A DNA stretch of 64,000 nucleotides, taken from positions 248,001 to 312,000 of the forward strand of contig BGZK01000087.1 of assembly GCA_005406025.1 (NCBI GenBank), in the 5' to 3' direction. Of this stretch, positions 33,985 through 45,390 are shown in pieces. Every line of letters begins with the position of its first letter. The first letter of the stretch is position 1. Position numbers and translations under genes: made by a program. The DNA is from Eumeta japonica (lineage: Eukaryota > Arthropoda > Insecta > Lepidoptera > Psychidae). The notes under the pieces are model-generated. The model saw only the letters and a list, made by a program, of their open reading frames with translations. It was not told the origin of the DNA and ran no database searches.

Positions 33985-36900
33985 AACCCATAGTGCCTGA
34001 AGGGAAAAATGCTAATAATAAAAAATATATACTCAATCTGGTGCATCAAAATGTACAGGCAATGTCAAGTCAGGAACTGGAAATTGAATTATTCATAAAT
34101 AGTAATGATATTAACATATTTGGCTTGAAAGTCACCAGTTCATGTTTTAACTTCAGTATTCAGCAAGCAAGTTAGTTTAACAAAGAAAAAGCTATACATG
34201 GCGGCTCTTTAATAATAGTTAAAAATAATATGAAATACAAAGAATGTCCAGATATTAAGAGCCTATTGAAGTAGCAAACTGTTGAAGTAACTAGAGCGGC
34301 TTATTGTATTAAGCATATCCAGACCCCCAAAGTCATCGTACTCGCATGACGTCCTCGAAAAGGTGATGGATGATATTTTATACACGTTAAGTTATAATAA
34401 CAAATTTATTGCTTTTAGCGGAGATTTTAATATACATCTATTGGAAAATTCTTGTTTATGCACTAGAATTAAACCCTTATTCTATTGTTGTCATTTAGAG
34501 GATTTATATTTGGAATCGACCAGGTTTACAGCTACTTCGTCATCCATTCTCGATAATATATTCACAAATATTAAACAAGAATTTTAGTCGATTATAATTA
34601 AATTATCATCTTATCATTTCGGACAGCTCGTAATGTTTGAAAATAAGTCAAAAAAAATACAATATAAAACATAAGTTCAAAGTTGTGCCTGTAAACACTG
34701 GTTGTCTGTAGCAGTTTAGAAATAACATGCTAAAAAAATTGTCTAACTTGTCTTAATGTAAGGACCTTAATAAATTATAGGGTTCAATGTTAACATAAAC
34801 AGGTCTGCATTAAGAAATATTTTTAAATCAAAAACTATTAATATTAATAATATTTTATAATTTGGTGACTGGGCGACAGTGGGAATTTATAATAGCAGGC
34901 GTAGATTATACGCACTTTATAAGAAAAAGTCGTATAACAATTAAATTATTTTTGTCAAGTAAATAAATATTCCAAGCTATTTAAGCATGTATGTGCAGCC
35001 GCAAAATCTATGTTTGTCAGTAATGAAAGAAAAAATAGCGCGGATGCGATGAAAACTTATTGGAATATAATGAATAATGAAACTGGAAAACATAAACCAT
35101 CATACAAATTTCAAAAAAAAATTATTATAAAATTTTAAATAAAAACAGAAAAATTGCTTTTGTTTTAGAAAATTTTTGCTAGCATTCCAGTTTCAACTAC
35201 ACAATCTCTAAAATCATCGCCCACTCTCGTTGAATCTCTGTTGAAGCGAAACGTTGATACTTGTAACATTATGTCTGAATTTACTCACGTAAACTACAAT
35301 GAAGTTATTAAAATATTCAAACGTATAAAAATGGAAAAACTGCTGATCGTGTTGGCTTTTCTGTAAAAATAATTGATTCAATAATAGATTGCAATGTTCC
35401 ATGCTTAGTAGTGATTTTTAATGCTTACCTTGATTGTAATGTGTTTCCTAATCTAATGAAGGAAAGTAAAGTTATTCCATTATTTTTGGATTCGGTAGTA
35501 TATCTGACCCTTCTTTTTTTAGACCGATATCAATACTACCGTCACTCAGTGAAATTTTTGAAAAGCTTATTTTAAATCAATTATCGTGATATTTTTGTAA
35601 CAATAATATGTATGTTAAACAATTTGGTTCGCGAGGGGGCGCTCAATAACTGAAGCCGGTGCAGAGCAACAGATTTTTGATGCCTGGGAGGATTCACGGA
35701 ATGCAATCGGTGTCTTGTGATTTATCCAAGGTTTTTGATTGCGTTCATCATGACACTTTGATCAGGAAACTACATTATTATGGTCCATCACTTGCACTTC
35801 TAGAGTCTTAATTAAGAGATAGAATTCAAAGAGTTGATGTTAATGGTGAGAGCTCGTCGGGATCTACAGTTAATATGAGTGTACCGCAGGATTCAATGCT
35901 TGGACCATTTCTATTCTTAGCTTACGTTAATGATCTACCATATCTTGTTAAAGAAGGGCATGGGATTGTACTGTTTGCTGATGATACCTTCTTACTTTTT
36001 AAGATTGATAGGTATCAATCAGCTTTTAAGAGGTAAACAGTACCATCTCTGTAATAGTTGAAGGATTTAGTATTAAGAAATTTCTGTTCAATGAAAGTAA
36101 ACAAAACTTTTCCCTATCTCATTCTAAATTGATTGACACAAACGTAACGGTCAAGAACGAAGTACTAGATATTGTAGAAGCGATCTTATTCCTTGGTCTC
36201 ACTTTAGATGCTAAATTGTGTTGGAATTCTCATATTAACACATTAACTAAACGCCTTAGTTCTGCAGCATATGCAGGGAAAAGAATTCGGAGAGTTACAG
36301 ATAAAATCACTGTGATACTAGCTTATTTCGCTTTTGCTCATAGTCTCATGACCTATAAAAGTTTGTTATTGCGTCACGTAGCCGATATTAACACAATTTT
36401 ATGCCGCAGAAGCGAGCTATTCGTACTATTTATGATTTGAGACCAATGGTATCTCGCAGAAAAAAATTTAAGGAATTCAATATTGTAACTTTAGCATCAC
36501 AATACATATACGTAAACCTGGTATATCTCTAGAAACATATAGAATCGTCCTAAAAAAGAAACGACATACATAACATTAACACTAGACACAAAAATGATCT
36601 TTCTGCTCATAAAACCCAACTAACCAAAATGAATAAATAATTTAAAGGGAAATATGCGTACCTTTATAATAATATCCTCGCTGAAGTTCAAAATTTGCCA
36701 CTATATGAATTTAAAGGTTTCATAAAAAAAAAAATTATGACTGTGGCAATTATATTTTGTCATAATGGAAAAAACCCATGGGATTGAATTTCTCGACTAT
36801 CAGGTTGCTTCATGCTATTACTAAGTGTTGTACTAAATATTTACTTATTCAATATTTTGTATCGATGAGTAAGAAAGAACAAACCTTGAATTTCTTGCTC

Positions 36901-37020
36901 ATTCTTCTCAACGTGAATCAGCATTTTGAACGGGTGTTAATGTCGAAAACAATCGTTTATTACGTATTTCAAATGTATTTTATATTACCTATGAAATAAA
37001 GCTATATTTGATTTTATATT
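33985..37020 (+). mobile_element. Jockey-group LINE, nearly full length ORF2 but broken (copy A)
   Basis: Endonuclease part (about 34040-34590): LVHQNVQAMSSQELEIELFI, then a catalytic SGDFNIHLLENS (34417-34452) and SSILDNIFTN. Reverse transcriptase part: DCVHHDTLIRKLHYYG (about 35738-35785), VPQDSMLGPFLFLAYVNDLP (about 35880-35940) and the catalytic LFADDTFLLF around 35971-36000. C-terminal part: LFLGLTLDAKLCWNSHIN and AKRLSSAAYAGKR-type sequence (36190-36290). The end at about 36990-37016 is GAAATAAAGCTATATTTGAT. Many stops and frameshifts interrupt it, so it is inactive. DNA from about 33600 upstream may be its 5' region. Copies B and C share its 3' end. Confidence 0.9.
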
Positions 37021-37039
37021 TAGCCGATAGACTTTTGAA

Positions 37040-37200
37040 TTAATAGGATGTATTTGGGTAAACCAGGCGATTGTCCGTCCACGTGGGTTCGATTCTTGAC
37101 ACCTGGGTAGTGTCTAACGTGCCAATCGAGCGACATTGCTCTTATTGCTACAGCTGCATACATCACGTCTCGGTCCGTCTGAAGATTTCTAAATAAACAT
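37040..37200 (+). repeat. Possible SINE with a B-box-like word
   Basis: GTGGGTTCGATTCTTGACAC then CTGGGTAGTG at 37085-37114 contains a near-perfect B box (GGTTCGATTC). A related word, GAGTTCGAAATCTGACACCT then GGTGTGA, occurs at 52775-52801. No clear A box or poly(A) tail was fixed. Confidence 0.35.
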
Positions 37201-37479
37201 TGGAGACTACTTGACAGAAGACCTTAACACGTCCACAGTCGAACACGCGGCGTATTGAGATATTGTGCTAACATTATATCATCGCGGTGCGTTTGCATAG
37301 AGAAGCCTCGAATAGAAAAGAAAATTAAATAAGATGTTTGTGAATATAATCTACATACATAAAACAATAAACTGACTAAATGATATATCAACACACAGCC
37401 AATACTACTAAGTCTTTAGAATTGAAATTTTCTAGAGACATTCCGGTTATAACGTAATCGAGCATTAAGAAAGGATTTT

Positions 37480-38010
37480 ATAACTACAACTCTTAAGGGG
37501 GTGAAAATGGAGTAATGTGGTTGTATGGAAAACGAAACCCTTGTAGCTACAGATGTCACAATTAACATTTTGGGTACATGTTCAAATAAAAAAAACAAAA
37601 TATATATTGTTTTTTGTATTAGCACTAAAGTGGGCTAAAATAGGGGATGAAATTTTGTATTGAAAATAGAAACCGATAGAAACCGCTGAAGCTATTTATG
37701 TTAAAGTTTACAATTTTAGTTTACAAAGTTTACAATTTTATCATTACCAATAAAAAATAATGACATACGTCGTACTTAAAAGTAACCCTATAGGAGGTGA
37801 AATAGAGATTGAATATGGTATATGAGAAAACTAAACCGCTGAGGCTATCGACGACAATACTTACATTTTAGCTGCTAATTACATGTGAAAAGTAACGACA
37901 AGTACCATTTTTGGAAAAGTAGCTTTACGTGGCTAAAATGTGGGATGAAATGTTTTATGGAAAATCGAAACCGCTATGTGTGTTTCATACGTTTTTTTTT
38001 TTTGCGTACA
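37480..38010. repeat. Noncoding repeat of four degenerate subunits (about 120-180 bp)
   Basis: Each subunit has the pattern 'GGnGnTGAAATnnnGnATTG/GTATGGAAAATnGAAACCnnTGnnGCTA'. They start near 37498 (GGGTGAAAATGGAGTAATGT), 37640 (GGATGAAATTTTGTATTGAA), 37795 (GGTGAAATAGAGATTGAATA) and 37942 (GGATGAAATGTTTTATGGAA). The tandem order and lack of ORFs fit a dispersed insect repeat. Confidence 0.6.
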
Positions 38011-38174
38011 GACTACTAAATTCATATCGTTACCACAAACGAAAAGCTTTCGAAAAAACTTAGTTTCATCTTTATATATTTGCCATTAAAGATTATAAAA
38101 ATTCTTTCACTTATAGAAATCTATACTATTCTTGAGTAGTATAACCCGAGAAGTATTTTGTTACTACTAGTATT

Positions 38175-38540
38175 TGTTACTTCTTCGTCCGAATCAGAAC
38201 TGCGTCTGATATCAAAATCGAAATTGCGCACAAGACGAGGAATGGAATTGAAAATTAAAGTCGGTATTAAAATCCAAAATGAGACGACGGTCAAAATCGA
38301 GTAAGGTCTCAAAATTGGAATCAATATTATGACCATAATTGGAATGAGAAGCGGTACTGAGATCAAAACTTAAAACGGAACTGGTATCGCTAATGAAATC
38401 GGAATGAAAGCAGTAATGACGAGCGGGCCGCAAACAGAATTGACAATGAACAAGATTGACATTGAGATTGAGACCGGATCCATAATCGCTATAAATCGGA
38501 CGGCGATCAAAATTTTGATTTCGTGATGAGGCGATATACG
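38175..38540 (+). repeat. Left arm: degenerate GA-rich hexamer-type repeat
   Basis: GARATT, GGAATT and AAAATC words dominate (GACGAGGAATGGAATTGAAA, GACATTGAGATTGAGACCGG). It faces a TC-rich arm at 38700-38990. Overlapping antisense ORFs with Asp/Asn/Phe/Ser repeats come from the repeat. Confidence 0.65.
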
Positions 38541-38699
38541 AGATGGAGGAATGCATTTTATGCCTACGCAGGCGGAGCCGTTGGTAAAAGCTAATAAATA
38601 ATAAATGCCTGAATAGAATCCTTGTAGAACACCGAAAATTATTTTATTACTAGCTTCTGCCCGCGGCTTCGCCTGCGTGGACTTTGAAGACATTCCTTT

Positions 38700-38990
38700 A
38701 TCTTATGTATAGACCGATTACGATGACAATCCTAATCTTGATTTCGATACCGATTTGTCTCACTTTTGACTTTGATCGCAGTCTCGCTTTTAATTCAGAA
38801 CCCGGTCTCGGACTAAGTAGATTAGGGTTAAGAAGCCCCGCTCGGATTTCTAACCTCGGCACCGTTCTTTATTCCGATTCCGAACACGCTCTTGGTTCTA
38901 ATTTTAATTCCACACTCGATTCCAACCATGGTTCCGTTCTCAATTCCGTCCTCATCCGGTCTCGACTTTCGATTCTGTTCTTCGTCTAGT
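38700..38990 (-). repeat. Right arm: degenerate TC-rich hexamer-type repeat
   Basis: GATTTCGATACCGATTTGTC, TTCTTTATTCCGATTCCGAA and AATTCCACACTCGATTCCAA are reverse-complement in texture to the left arm. Between the arms, GCCTACGCAGGCGGAGCCG (38561-38580) and CGGCTTCGCCTGCGTGG (38664-38680) are an inverted pair. The arms therefore form one inverted structure of about 0.8 kb. Confidence 0.65.
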
Positions 38991-38999
38991 TTGCAATAA

Positions 39000-40190
39000 A
39001 AGAACTTTTTTGCATCTATAACTCGATTCAGTCAATGAATCATAAAAAAACAAGAAATTTAAAAGCATCTGTTTTGCATATCTAATTCTTAGTGTCATTA
39101 AATTCTTCATTAGATTGATCAGCCATATCATTTGTAACATATCGAAGATAACTTTTTCAAATACCAAAATTCGTAAGTATTATTTTCTGGTTTGAAAAGC
39201 GTCAGGGCAGACATTGCGAAAGGCGAATTTCTTTCGAGGAAGTATTATAACCATTCAATCTTCTCCTGTCTAATATAAGTATTTTTTGTGAGATCCTCCT
39301 AAATGACGGGTAAAATGCGATGTTTTGTTCAGAGAAGTGATTTGTAAAATCTGGTATACCGGTTATCATCGGTAGCACGTGTCTATTGTGGTTCTAGGAC
39401 CTTTTTTTATTCACCCCCGCAAGAGTGGATGTCCGATATTTGAATACGAAGACGACGGTTTGGAAGTGCACAGTGTTCTATAGCTGAGGCAGCCTCAGTC
39501 AGCAACATTTCCTCTAACATATTTGCCTGCACTGCCTACTGCCGAAGTTTCATCACCAAGAACAAATATAGGTGGGAAGTGATCCCAGTTCAATATTCGA
39601 CATCAGAACCTACCTTAATCTTTTTGTTCAACATTTGATTGTGAACATCATTAAGTTTGATTTTATATCTTTTTTCGGCACTTGCTGTCGGTAGCCGCCC
39701 ATTAATTACACTGTGATCATGTACAATGTTTATCATATGTCTCAATTGATAAAACAGGTAATTTAGACTTAAGTTAAACCCTATTATATGTCAGAGGTCA
39801 CATAAAAAATAAGCATATGCCCTGAACCTCATGTCTCATTAAACATAAATTAAATATTCTGTTGCTTTTATTTACTTATATTGACCAACTCACTAATAAA
39901 AATACACCTTTACATAAGTTATAAAAAATACATACACACTTGCCAAAAAACACATAGACAGACAGTAGCCTATTATTTACGCAATCACATATTCTTACTG
40001 TCGGTACACAAATTTTCATCAAGATCAGTGAAAACTTTTTTTAGTTATAGAAAAACGTACAGACAAACAGAAAAACACTAGCCTACCATTTACAAAATCA
40101 AATGTTCTTACTGTATACCAATTTTAATTACAATCGGTCAAACCGTTCTTACGTTTGTGTTGTGTGAAGTGTTAATTCGCGGAAATCCAT
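39000..40190. other. Stretch without a gene; two tandem words near 39940-40140
   Basis: ACATAGACAGACAGTAGCCT and, about 110 bp on, GTACAGACAAACAGAAAAAC then ACTAGCCT head similar segments, each continuing with ATTCTTACTGT and TTTTCATCAAGATC/TTTTAATTACAATC. A related form occurs at 41410-41570. The rest shows nothing identifiable. Confidence 0.35.
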
Positions 40191-40194
40191 AGTA

Positions 40195-40245
40195 GACGCT
40201 TGCCTGCAACTTGCATTAACATGCAGCATGCAACCCACCGCTGAC
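40195..40245 (+). repeat. Left arm of a 51-bp inverted repeat around the Penelope-like fragment
   Basis: GACGCTTGCCTGCAACTTGC and the following 31 bp match the reverse complement of 41345-41395 at all but two positions. The pair encloses about 1.1 kb with the GIY-YIG fragment. Confidence 0.9.
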
Positions 40246-40359
40246 GTGCACAGATACTACAATACCCATTTCTTCTTGTCATCCATGGCAACACAGATTG
40301 GCGGCTTATAAATCAATGATACATCGGTTATTCACCATACCCCCTTAATAATCATAATT

Positions 40360-40976
40360 TCTCTTTAGAATTAAATACCATTTACAGTATAGCATTGGCA
40401 AACGGATATAGTAAAAAATGTATTGATGGACTCATTAATAATAAAAAACAAAAAAGTATTATAAAGAAAAATATCATCCAACACAATCTAAAGATCAAAA
40501 GAAATATATAGCTAGTTTGACATATTTTAGTACAATTTCGGAGAAAATTTCAAGATTATTAAAAAAAAATAATATTTATACGGCCTTTAAAACAAATAAT
40601 AATTTCAAAACTTTATGTGACAATAAAGATAAATTACACAATAATAAAAAATCTGGAATTTATAAATTAACTTGTGATGACTGTAAATCAATATATATAG
40701 GACAAACCGGACTTTGCTTTGAAAAAAGATACAAAGAACATATTTCGGCCTTTAGAAATAATAAATCAGACACATCCCATTTTGCTAAACATCTATGAAA
40801 AACCGGTCATAAGCTTAATAACGATCACAAATTCGATGTCTTGCGTGTGTGTGTGTGAGGAGTTACGTTTAAATGTTTTGGAATCCTTCGAAATTTTAAA
40901 ACATAAAGATAATAATAATATGCTTAACGACCAAATTGACGTTTATAAATCGCCATTATTGGACGCTTGCCTGTAA
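40360..40976 (+). mobile_element. Penelope-like retroelement fragment with a GIY-YIG endonuclease domain
   Basis: The frame enters near 40360 (ELNTIYSIALANGYSKKCID), shifts once near 40498 and continues as ASLTYFSTISEKISRLLKKN. It then gives the endonuclease: KSGIYKLTCDDCKSIYIGQT (GIY and YIG both present, CxxC before the YIG) followed by FEKRYKEHISAF with the conserved Arg and His. A stop after KHL (40796-40798) and a frame change lead to SFEILKHKDNNNMLNDQID (to 40976). That is the usual C-terminus of Penelope-like elements. The reverse transcriptase palm is missing, so this is a dead 3' fragment. Confidence 0.85.
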
Positions 40977-41264
40977 CTATTTGGGTAATATTGGTGATGG
41001 TTAGTCTGTGACATTTGACAAGCATGTCTATCGGTGGTGGTCTGTGGCTGCCTTAAGAATGTTTTCGTCGCTCTTTGACCATTGCATGACAGCGGCCCAC
41101 TTAACGAGGTTGTGTTGGTTGTTTTAACGCTCCTTGCACCCTGGTGGATGTGACTGTCGGCAATTTCCTGAGGATGTGCCTTGTTGGCATGAAACGTACG
41201 TAGAATTTACAATTTAACAGTTGGCGGAATTAGATAATTATAAAAATAAATACCACTTGCTTAG

Positions 41265-41395
41265 GTGTTCGATATCTGTCAATCCTCTGGAATCAATATG
41301 CAATCATTTGGATAGAGATTCGTAGTGGTGAGGCAGATTCGAAGGTCAGCGGTGAGTTGCATGCTGCATGTTAATGCATGTTGCAGGCAAGCGTC
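41265..41395 (+). repeat. Dispersed repeat, relative at 52505-52615
   Basis: The shared order is ATCTGTCA-TCCTCT-GAATCAATAT-CAAT then GATTCGTAGTGG then TTCGA-G-TCAGCGG-G-GTTGCA in both places, same orientation, with scattered mismatches. No ORF is present. Confidence 0.7.
41345..41395 (-). repeat. Right arm of the 51-bp inverted repeat
   Basis: GTCAGCGGTGAGTTGCATGC and the rest are the inverse of 40195-40245. This arm belongs to a longer dispersed sequence (41265-41395) with a relative at 52505-52615. Confidence 0.9.
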
Positions 41396-42217
41396 GTTCT
41401 TATGTTATAAAAACACACACAGACAGACAGACACACAGTTAAATATCAGACAGTGGATTATCATGTGTGCAACTACATTTTATTATCGTATACCAATTTT
41501 CATTTCGATCGTCCGAGACGTTCTTGAGTTATAGAACGACAGACAGACAGACCGACAGACTAAAGTAAAAAAAAATAGTAGAATGTGAATCACTGCATCA
41601 TAAAATGATCATCTATCACAAAATTAGGTAAAAAAAATGTACAGAAAGAGCCAATAGATTTATATATTGGTATAGATTAGACAACCGGTAACCTTTAAGA
41701 GTAACAAGCTGAGTTCTGTTGTTGAAGTACGTGAAAAAATACCCAAAAAGACTGCCACTGTATCCCGAATGAATACAGTTTTTGAGATCGAAGTTAGTGT
41801 TCGCGCCTATCGAATGTCTTAAAAGAGTCCTTGTAAACGGAATCAATCTGACCTCTTGCAGCAAAGACAAAGGACAAAAACATTATTACTTTAGTAGAAT
41901 TGAGATAGCGAACTCATCCCTGATATCTATATTGCGAAGTTACTGTTATAGATTTGAAGCGATTATATAGGTATTTGTATACTGGGGACTTTATCAAGAC
42001 TTAACAAGACGTGACAAAATATTTATAGGTCTATAAATGCAACAACAAAATTTATCTCCAATTTATAGATAATACAAGCGTCATTTTTCAGGCGTGAGGG
42101 AAAGTATTGAACCTTTATGAGGGGATTTATTGTAAATTACGTTTAACAGAGTGATAAGTTCATTATCTAATGTTTTAATCTTTATTAGTCACTGACCCCT
42201 ATACCTTTATTCGTTTT

Positions 42218-42990
42218 TAGAGTTCCAAGCCTAAACTGGGGAAACGTAACCCTCACAGTTTAGTCATGTCCATCCGTCCGACCGTCCGTATGTCACAGGC
42301 ATTTTATTTACAAACTACTAGACGCATATAAATGCAATTTATAAAAATAGGTGTCTTGTATAAGTCGCTACTTAGTTTGGTGGTTAAGTAACAAATATAA
42401 ATATTTCTAGGAAGAGGGGCGCACGATACATGTAACAGAAGCTAAAAAAAAATTCTCAACAAATATCAACATGTTGTACATATTTGGACAGTTTTTTAAA
42501 AACACTTTTAATTTTTTAAGCATTCGTTCTGATTACATGAATAATTTTGGAAATAATTACTCCTAAAGTTGCATAAATTATGTCCCCCTTTTCTGTTTTC
42601 TAAGCCGTATGTGCAAAAATAACAAAGGAAACGTATAATAAATTCTTTCCATAAAAAATATTTTAAACATGATCGAATATACTGTTTTTGAGTTATTGCC
42701 GAAAAATTACGCTTCTAAATAAAAGGACGGAAGTGCCATGTAGATACGCTCTTTTGCCGATGCACTTTAGTTTACACTAGTTTAATAGTAATAATCGACA
42801 TACCTACTCGTTTTTCTCATTTTTAGGCGACTAAAGTGCTTATAACTATTCTGTAGAGGAAACATGGAAAAAGTGTAACAATCCTACTTTTTTCGTCTAT
42901 AGTACATTTCTTTGTAATAATGGCTTCGGAACCCTATAATGAGCATGATCGGACATGCTCTTGGCCAGTTTTTTTTTTTTCATTTTGACC
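42218..42990 (+). repeat. Dispersed repeat with GTTCCnAAGCC inverted ends
   Basis: It begins TAGAGTTCCAAGCCTAAACT and has the inverted end GGCTTCGGAACCCTAT at 42922-42937, followed by GGACATGCTCTTGGCC and a T run. CCATCCGTCCGACCGTCCGT near the start is typical of such repeats in moth and butterfly DNA. A copy in the opposite orientation lies at 28430-28960. Confidence 0.7.
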
Positions 42991-43282
42991 AATCTTAATC
43001 AACTCCTTGTAGAACCACTTATTAAATTTAATTGTTTTTGAAAACCTTTTTAATTGTAATTAAAGAGGTCGTTTTAATCGTCTTGTCTTTGCTTTGTCCA
43101 GTGCCCCACTGCGAGGTGCTCCAAGTTTGTGTATTGTCTTACATTTATTGGGTAAGTTATAATTTTGTTCATAACACTGTATGCTCTTTGCCTGAATTAT
43201 TTTTTTTATTATAAAATGTTTTAGTAATTTTAAATAATTAATAATCACGGCCCTCGGCCAAGATCACGTGTAGCACAATTAC

Positions 43283-43284
<2 letters not shown>

Positions 43285-43313
<29 letters not shown>
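43285..43313 (+). repeat. (GA)n microsatellite
   Basis: About 14 uninterrupted GA units. Confidence 0.97.
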
Positions 43314-43316
<3 letters not shown>

Positions 43317-43319
43317 AAT

Positions 43320-44025
43320 TTTTAATTTGTAATTATTAATAGAAAATAGACAGATATATAAAATTGGTATAATTAACTATTATGCAAAGGGAAACGATAG
43401 AACTTTGTTTTCTTGTAAAAGGGGCGGTAGTCCATAAAAGGATGGGAACCTCAGCAGTAGAAAATGTAGAATAAGAGCAATTGTGAGCGGATGGATGGAA
43501 AAACCCCACCGCACTACACAGTGATTTGATATTTATCATCTGCGAACATGTGTCAAAGCATTCTATTAAGGTGTTTTATTTTCATTGTAAAATCTAGTTA
43601 CACTGTAGTTAGAAATAAGCACTTTTATATAACGAAGACTATAAAAAATAAAAATTTCCATATTATACATAGAATCCTTTTCTTTTTCATTATTTTGACA
43701 AAATGTGTACAAACATCTGATCCAAAACGAAACATACTCTTATGAGGAATATTGAAAATTTCTTGAATTTTTATTTAAGCAAATCTAGAAACATCATTAG
43801 AAACATTTAAAGCATTCCAAGTTTTAAATTATTGACTTCAGGTATTCATTTATTCTTAAAATTTACACGTTTGTATTTTGTAACATCTTTGATTTCTCGT
43901 AGAATGCTAATGTGATGGGTAAGAGTGTGTCACCTAAAACTAAAAGAGCGCGATCGAGCCCTTTGAGGACATAAATTATTATTCAGAATATAAATCGCTA
44001 CGGTTTATGATAAAACGTTCTATCC
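43320..44025. other. AT-rich stretch, no gene recognised
   Basis: Two overlapping short ORFs (43539-43336 minus, 43548-43745 plus) show no family features. Nothing else was seen. Confidence 0.3.
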
Positions 44026-44753
44026 ACATAAATTGTCCAAGAGCTGGTAGACATTTTTGCGTAGGTATTTGACGCACCCTAAAAATTATTATAATTCTTT
44101 TTTTATAACTGTATACAAAAACGTAGACCTAAGGGGTGTTGTAGCTTAACCAATCATTGAATCGATCTTCGACTGGCTAATAAAATATTCAACCAAAACT
44201 ACCTGTCTTTTTGAAAATATTTATTTTTGATTACGAATATTACTCTGTTCAAATCTTAGCATGCCTCAAACATATTTTATTCATATAAGAATATTTATTC
44301 TTTTTGCATAACTGACTAGTAAAAATGAAATGAAGAGGTAATTTCTTCTTTCTGTAAAAACAAAGGACATGTTGACAATATAATTGTATTTTATTTTTGG
44401 AAATCATTAATTCTTATATTACAATAGTTACTATACATTGCTTCTAAACAAAAAAAACATCTGTAAAAACAAAAGAAACAACAATTCAAGCCTTTATGTC
44501 AGACCTCGTTATTTCTTTATCGTCTAAGAGCTAGAGCCGGCAACCTAAAGGTAAATTATAAAACCTGAAATTTTGCCCAGGAAGTTTCTTGTATGTGTCA
44601 CCCATTAGACGGAGTCTCGCTGAGCCCAGCGAGGTGGATCCTGGTTATTCTCAGGCGCGCCAAGTATAAAAATTTCACCAATTTTAAAAGTATTTTATAA
44701 AGGCTGAAGTTTTGAAATTCAAAATATATAAACATTATTATTCAAAAATAACA

Positions 44754-44840
44754 ATGGCAGACAAATATCGCGCTTCCAAGGTCGTGGCAGATACTTTTAA
44801 CATTGATAAAAATTATAGTTTTTCAAAAGTATTTCATTAA
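44754..44840 (+). CDS. Short ORF of 28 aa inside the long-TIR transposon
   Basis: The ATG at 44754 starts MADKYRASKVVADTFNIDKN, then YSFSKVFH and TAA. The context is ATAACAATGG, a good start site. There is no family match and the size is at chance level, so it may be meaningless; it is recorded because the composition is protein-like. Confidence 0.2.
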   Translation: MADKYRASKVVADTFNIDKNYSFSKVFH

Positions 44841-44892
44841 ATCTGATTTTTAGATATGTTGTTTATAAAACTATAAAAACCTTGTATTTACC

Positions 44893-45026
44893 TCGGCAGA
44901 CGTTTTCTCCGCGGATAATATCCTGGCAGACGTCAAAAACGTACCTACTGCCCGACTATCCTCATTTACAGTACACATTCCATCTTCATATTTTTTAGAT
45001 GCAGTTGAATACAGTATTACGCTTAT
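44893..45026 (-). pseudogene. Second coding remnant inside the long-TIR transposon
   Basis: Minus-strand frame STASKKYEDGMCTVNEDSRA then VGTFLTSARILSAEKTSAEV is open for about 45 codons and ends at a GTAAAT that could be a splice donor. It lies downstream of, but in another frame from, the acidic remnant. A deletion or intron would be needed to join them. Confidence 0.35.
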
Positions 45027-45033
45027 AATTTGA

Positions 45034-45390
45034 TTATACTTGTATTGAAATAGCTTCTTTTTTGGTTACAAAAAAACATACAATATCTATGTTTGATACA
45101 TCTTCGTTGCATAAAATTGGATTGTCTAATGAACTTGCTGCTTCAGGATTTGCAATCAGTACTGCTTTGGAAGTTTCATCGGCTTGGGCGCTATGACTTT
45201 CTTCTACAAGTTTACTGATCTCAAGCATTTTTTTTACTGACAAATCCTGCAATGTAGTATCATGAAGTGTTGAAATGCTGGTTGATGTTTACGGCTGATT
45301 AACCATTACCGATTCGAATGGTGATGGACTGGGTTGGGAAACGGAAAAAGCTTCCACTGTATGTTCTGTGTCATAAAATTTTCTTTCTAA
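45034..45390 (-). pseudogene. Acidic coding remnant inside the long-TIR transposon
   Basis: On the minus strand a frame reads from about 45385 (YDTEHTVEAFSVSQPSPSPF) through one stop (TAA, near 45295) into DTTLQDLSVKKMLEISKLVE and ANPEAASSLDNPILCNEDVS, ending at 45034. Composition is rich in Ser, Glu and Asp, and the frame is longer than chance in AT-rich DNA. A second open piece follows at about 45025-44895. Probably the remains of a transposon protein, family unknown. Confidence 0.45.

Noticed and set aside
38121..38989. Several ORFs of 81-114 aa on both strands with Asp/Asn/Ser/Phe-rich repeats
   Set aside because: They are produced by the degenerate GA/TC-rich repeat, which rarely forms stop codons; frames overlap and no start context or family is evident.
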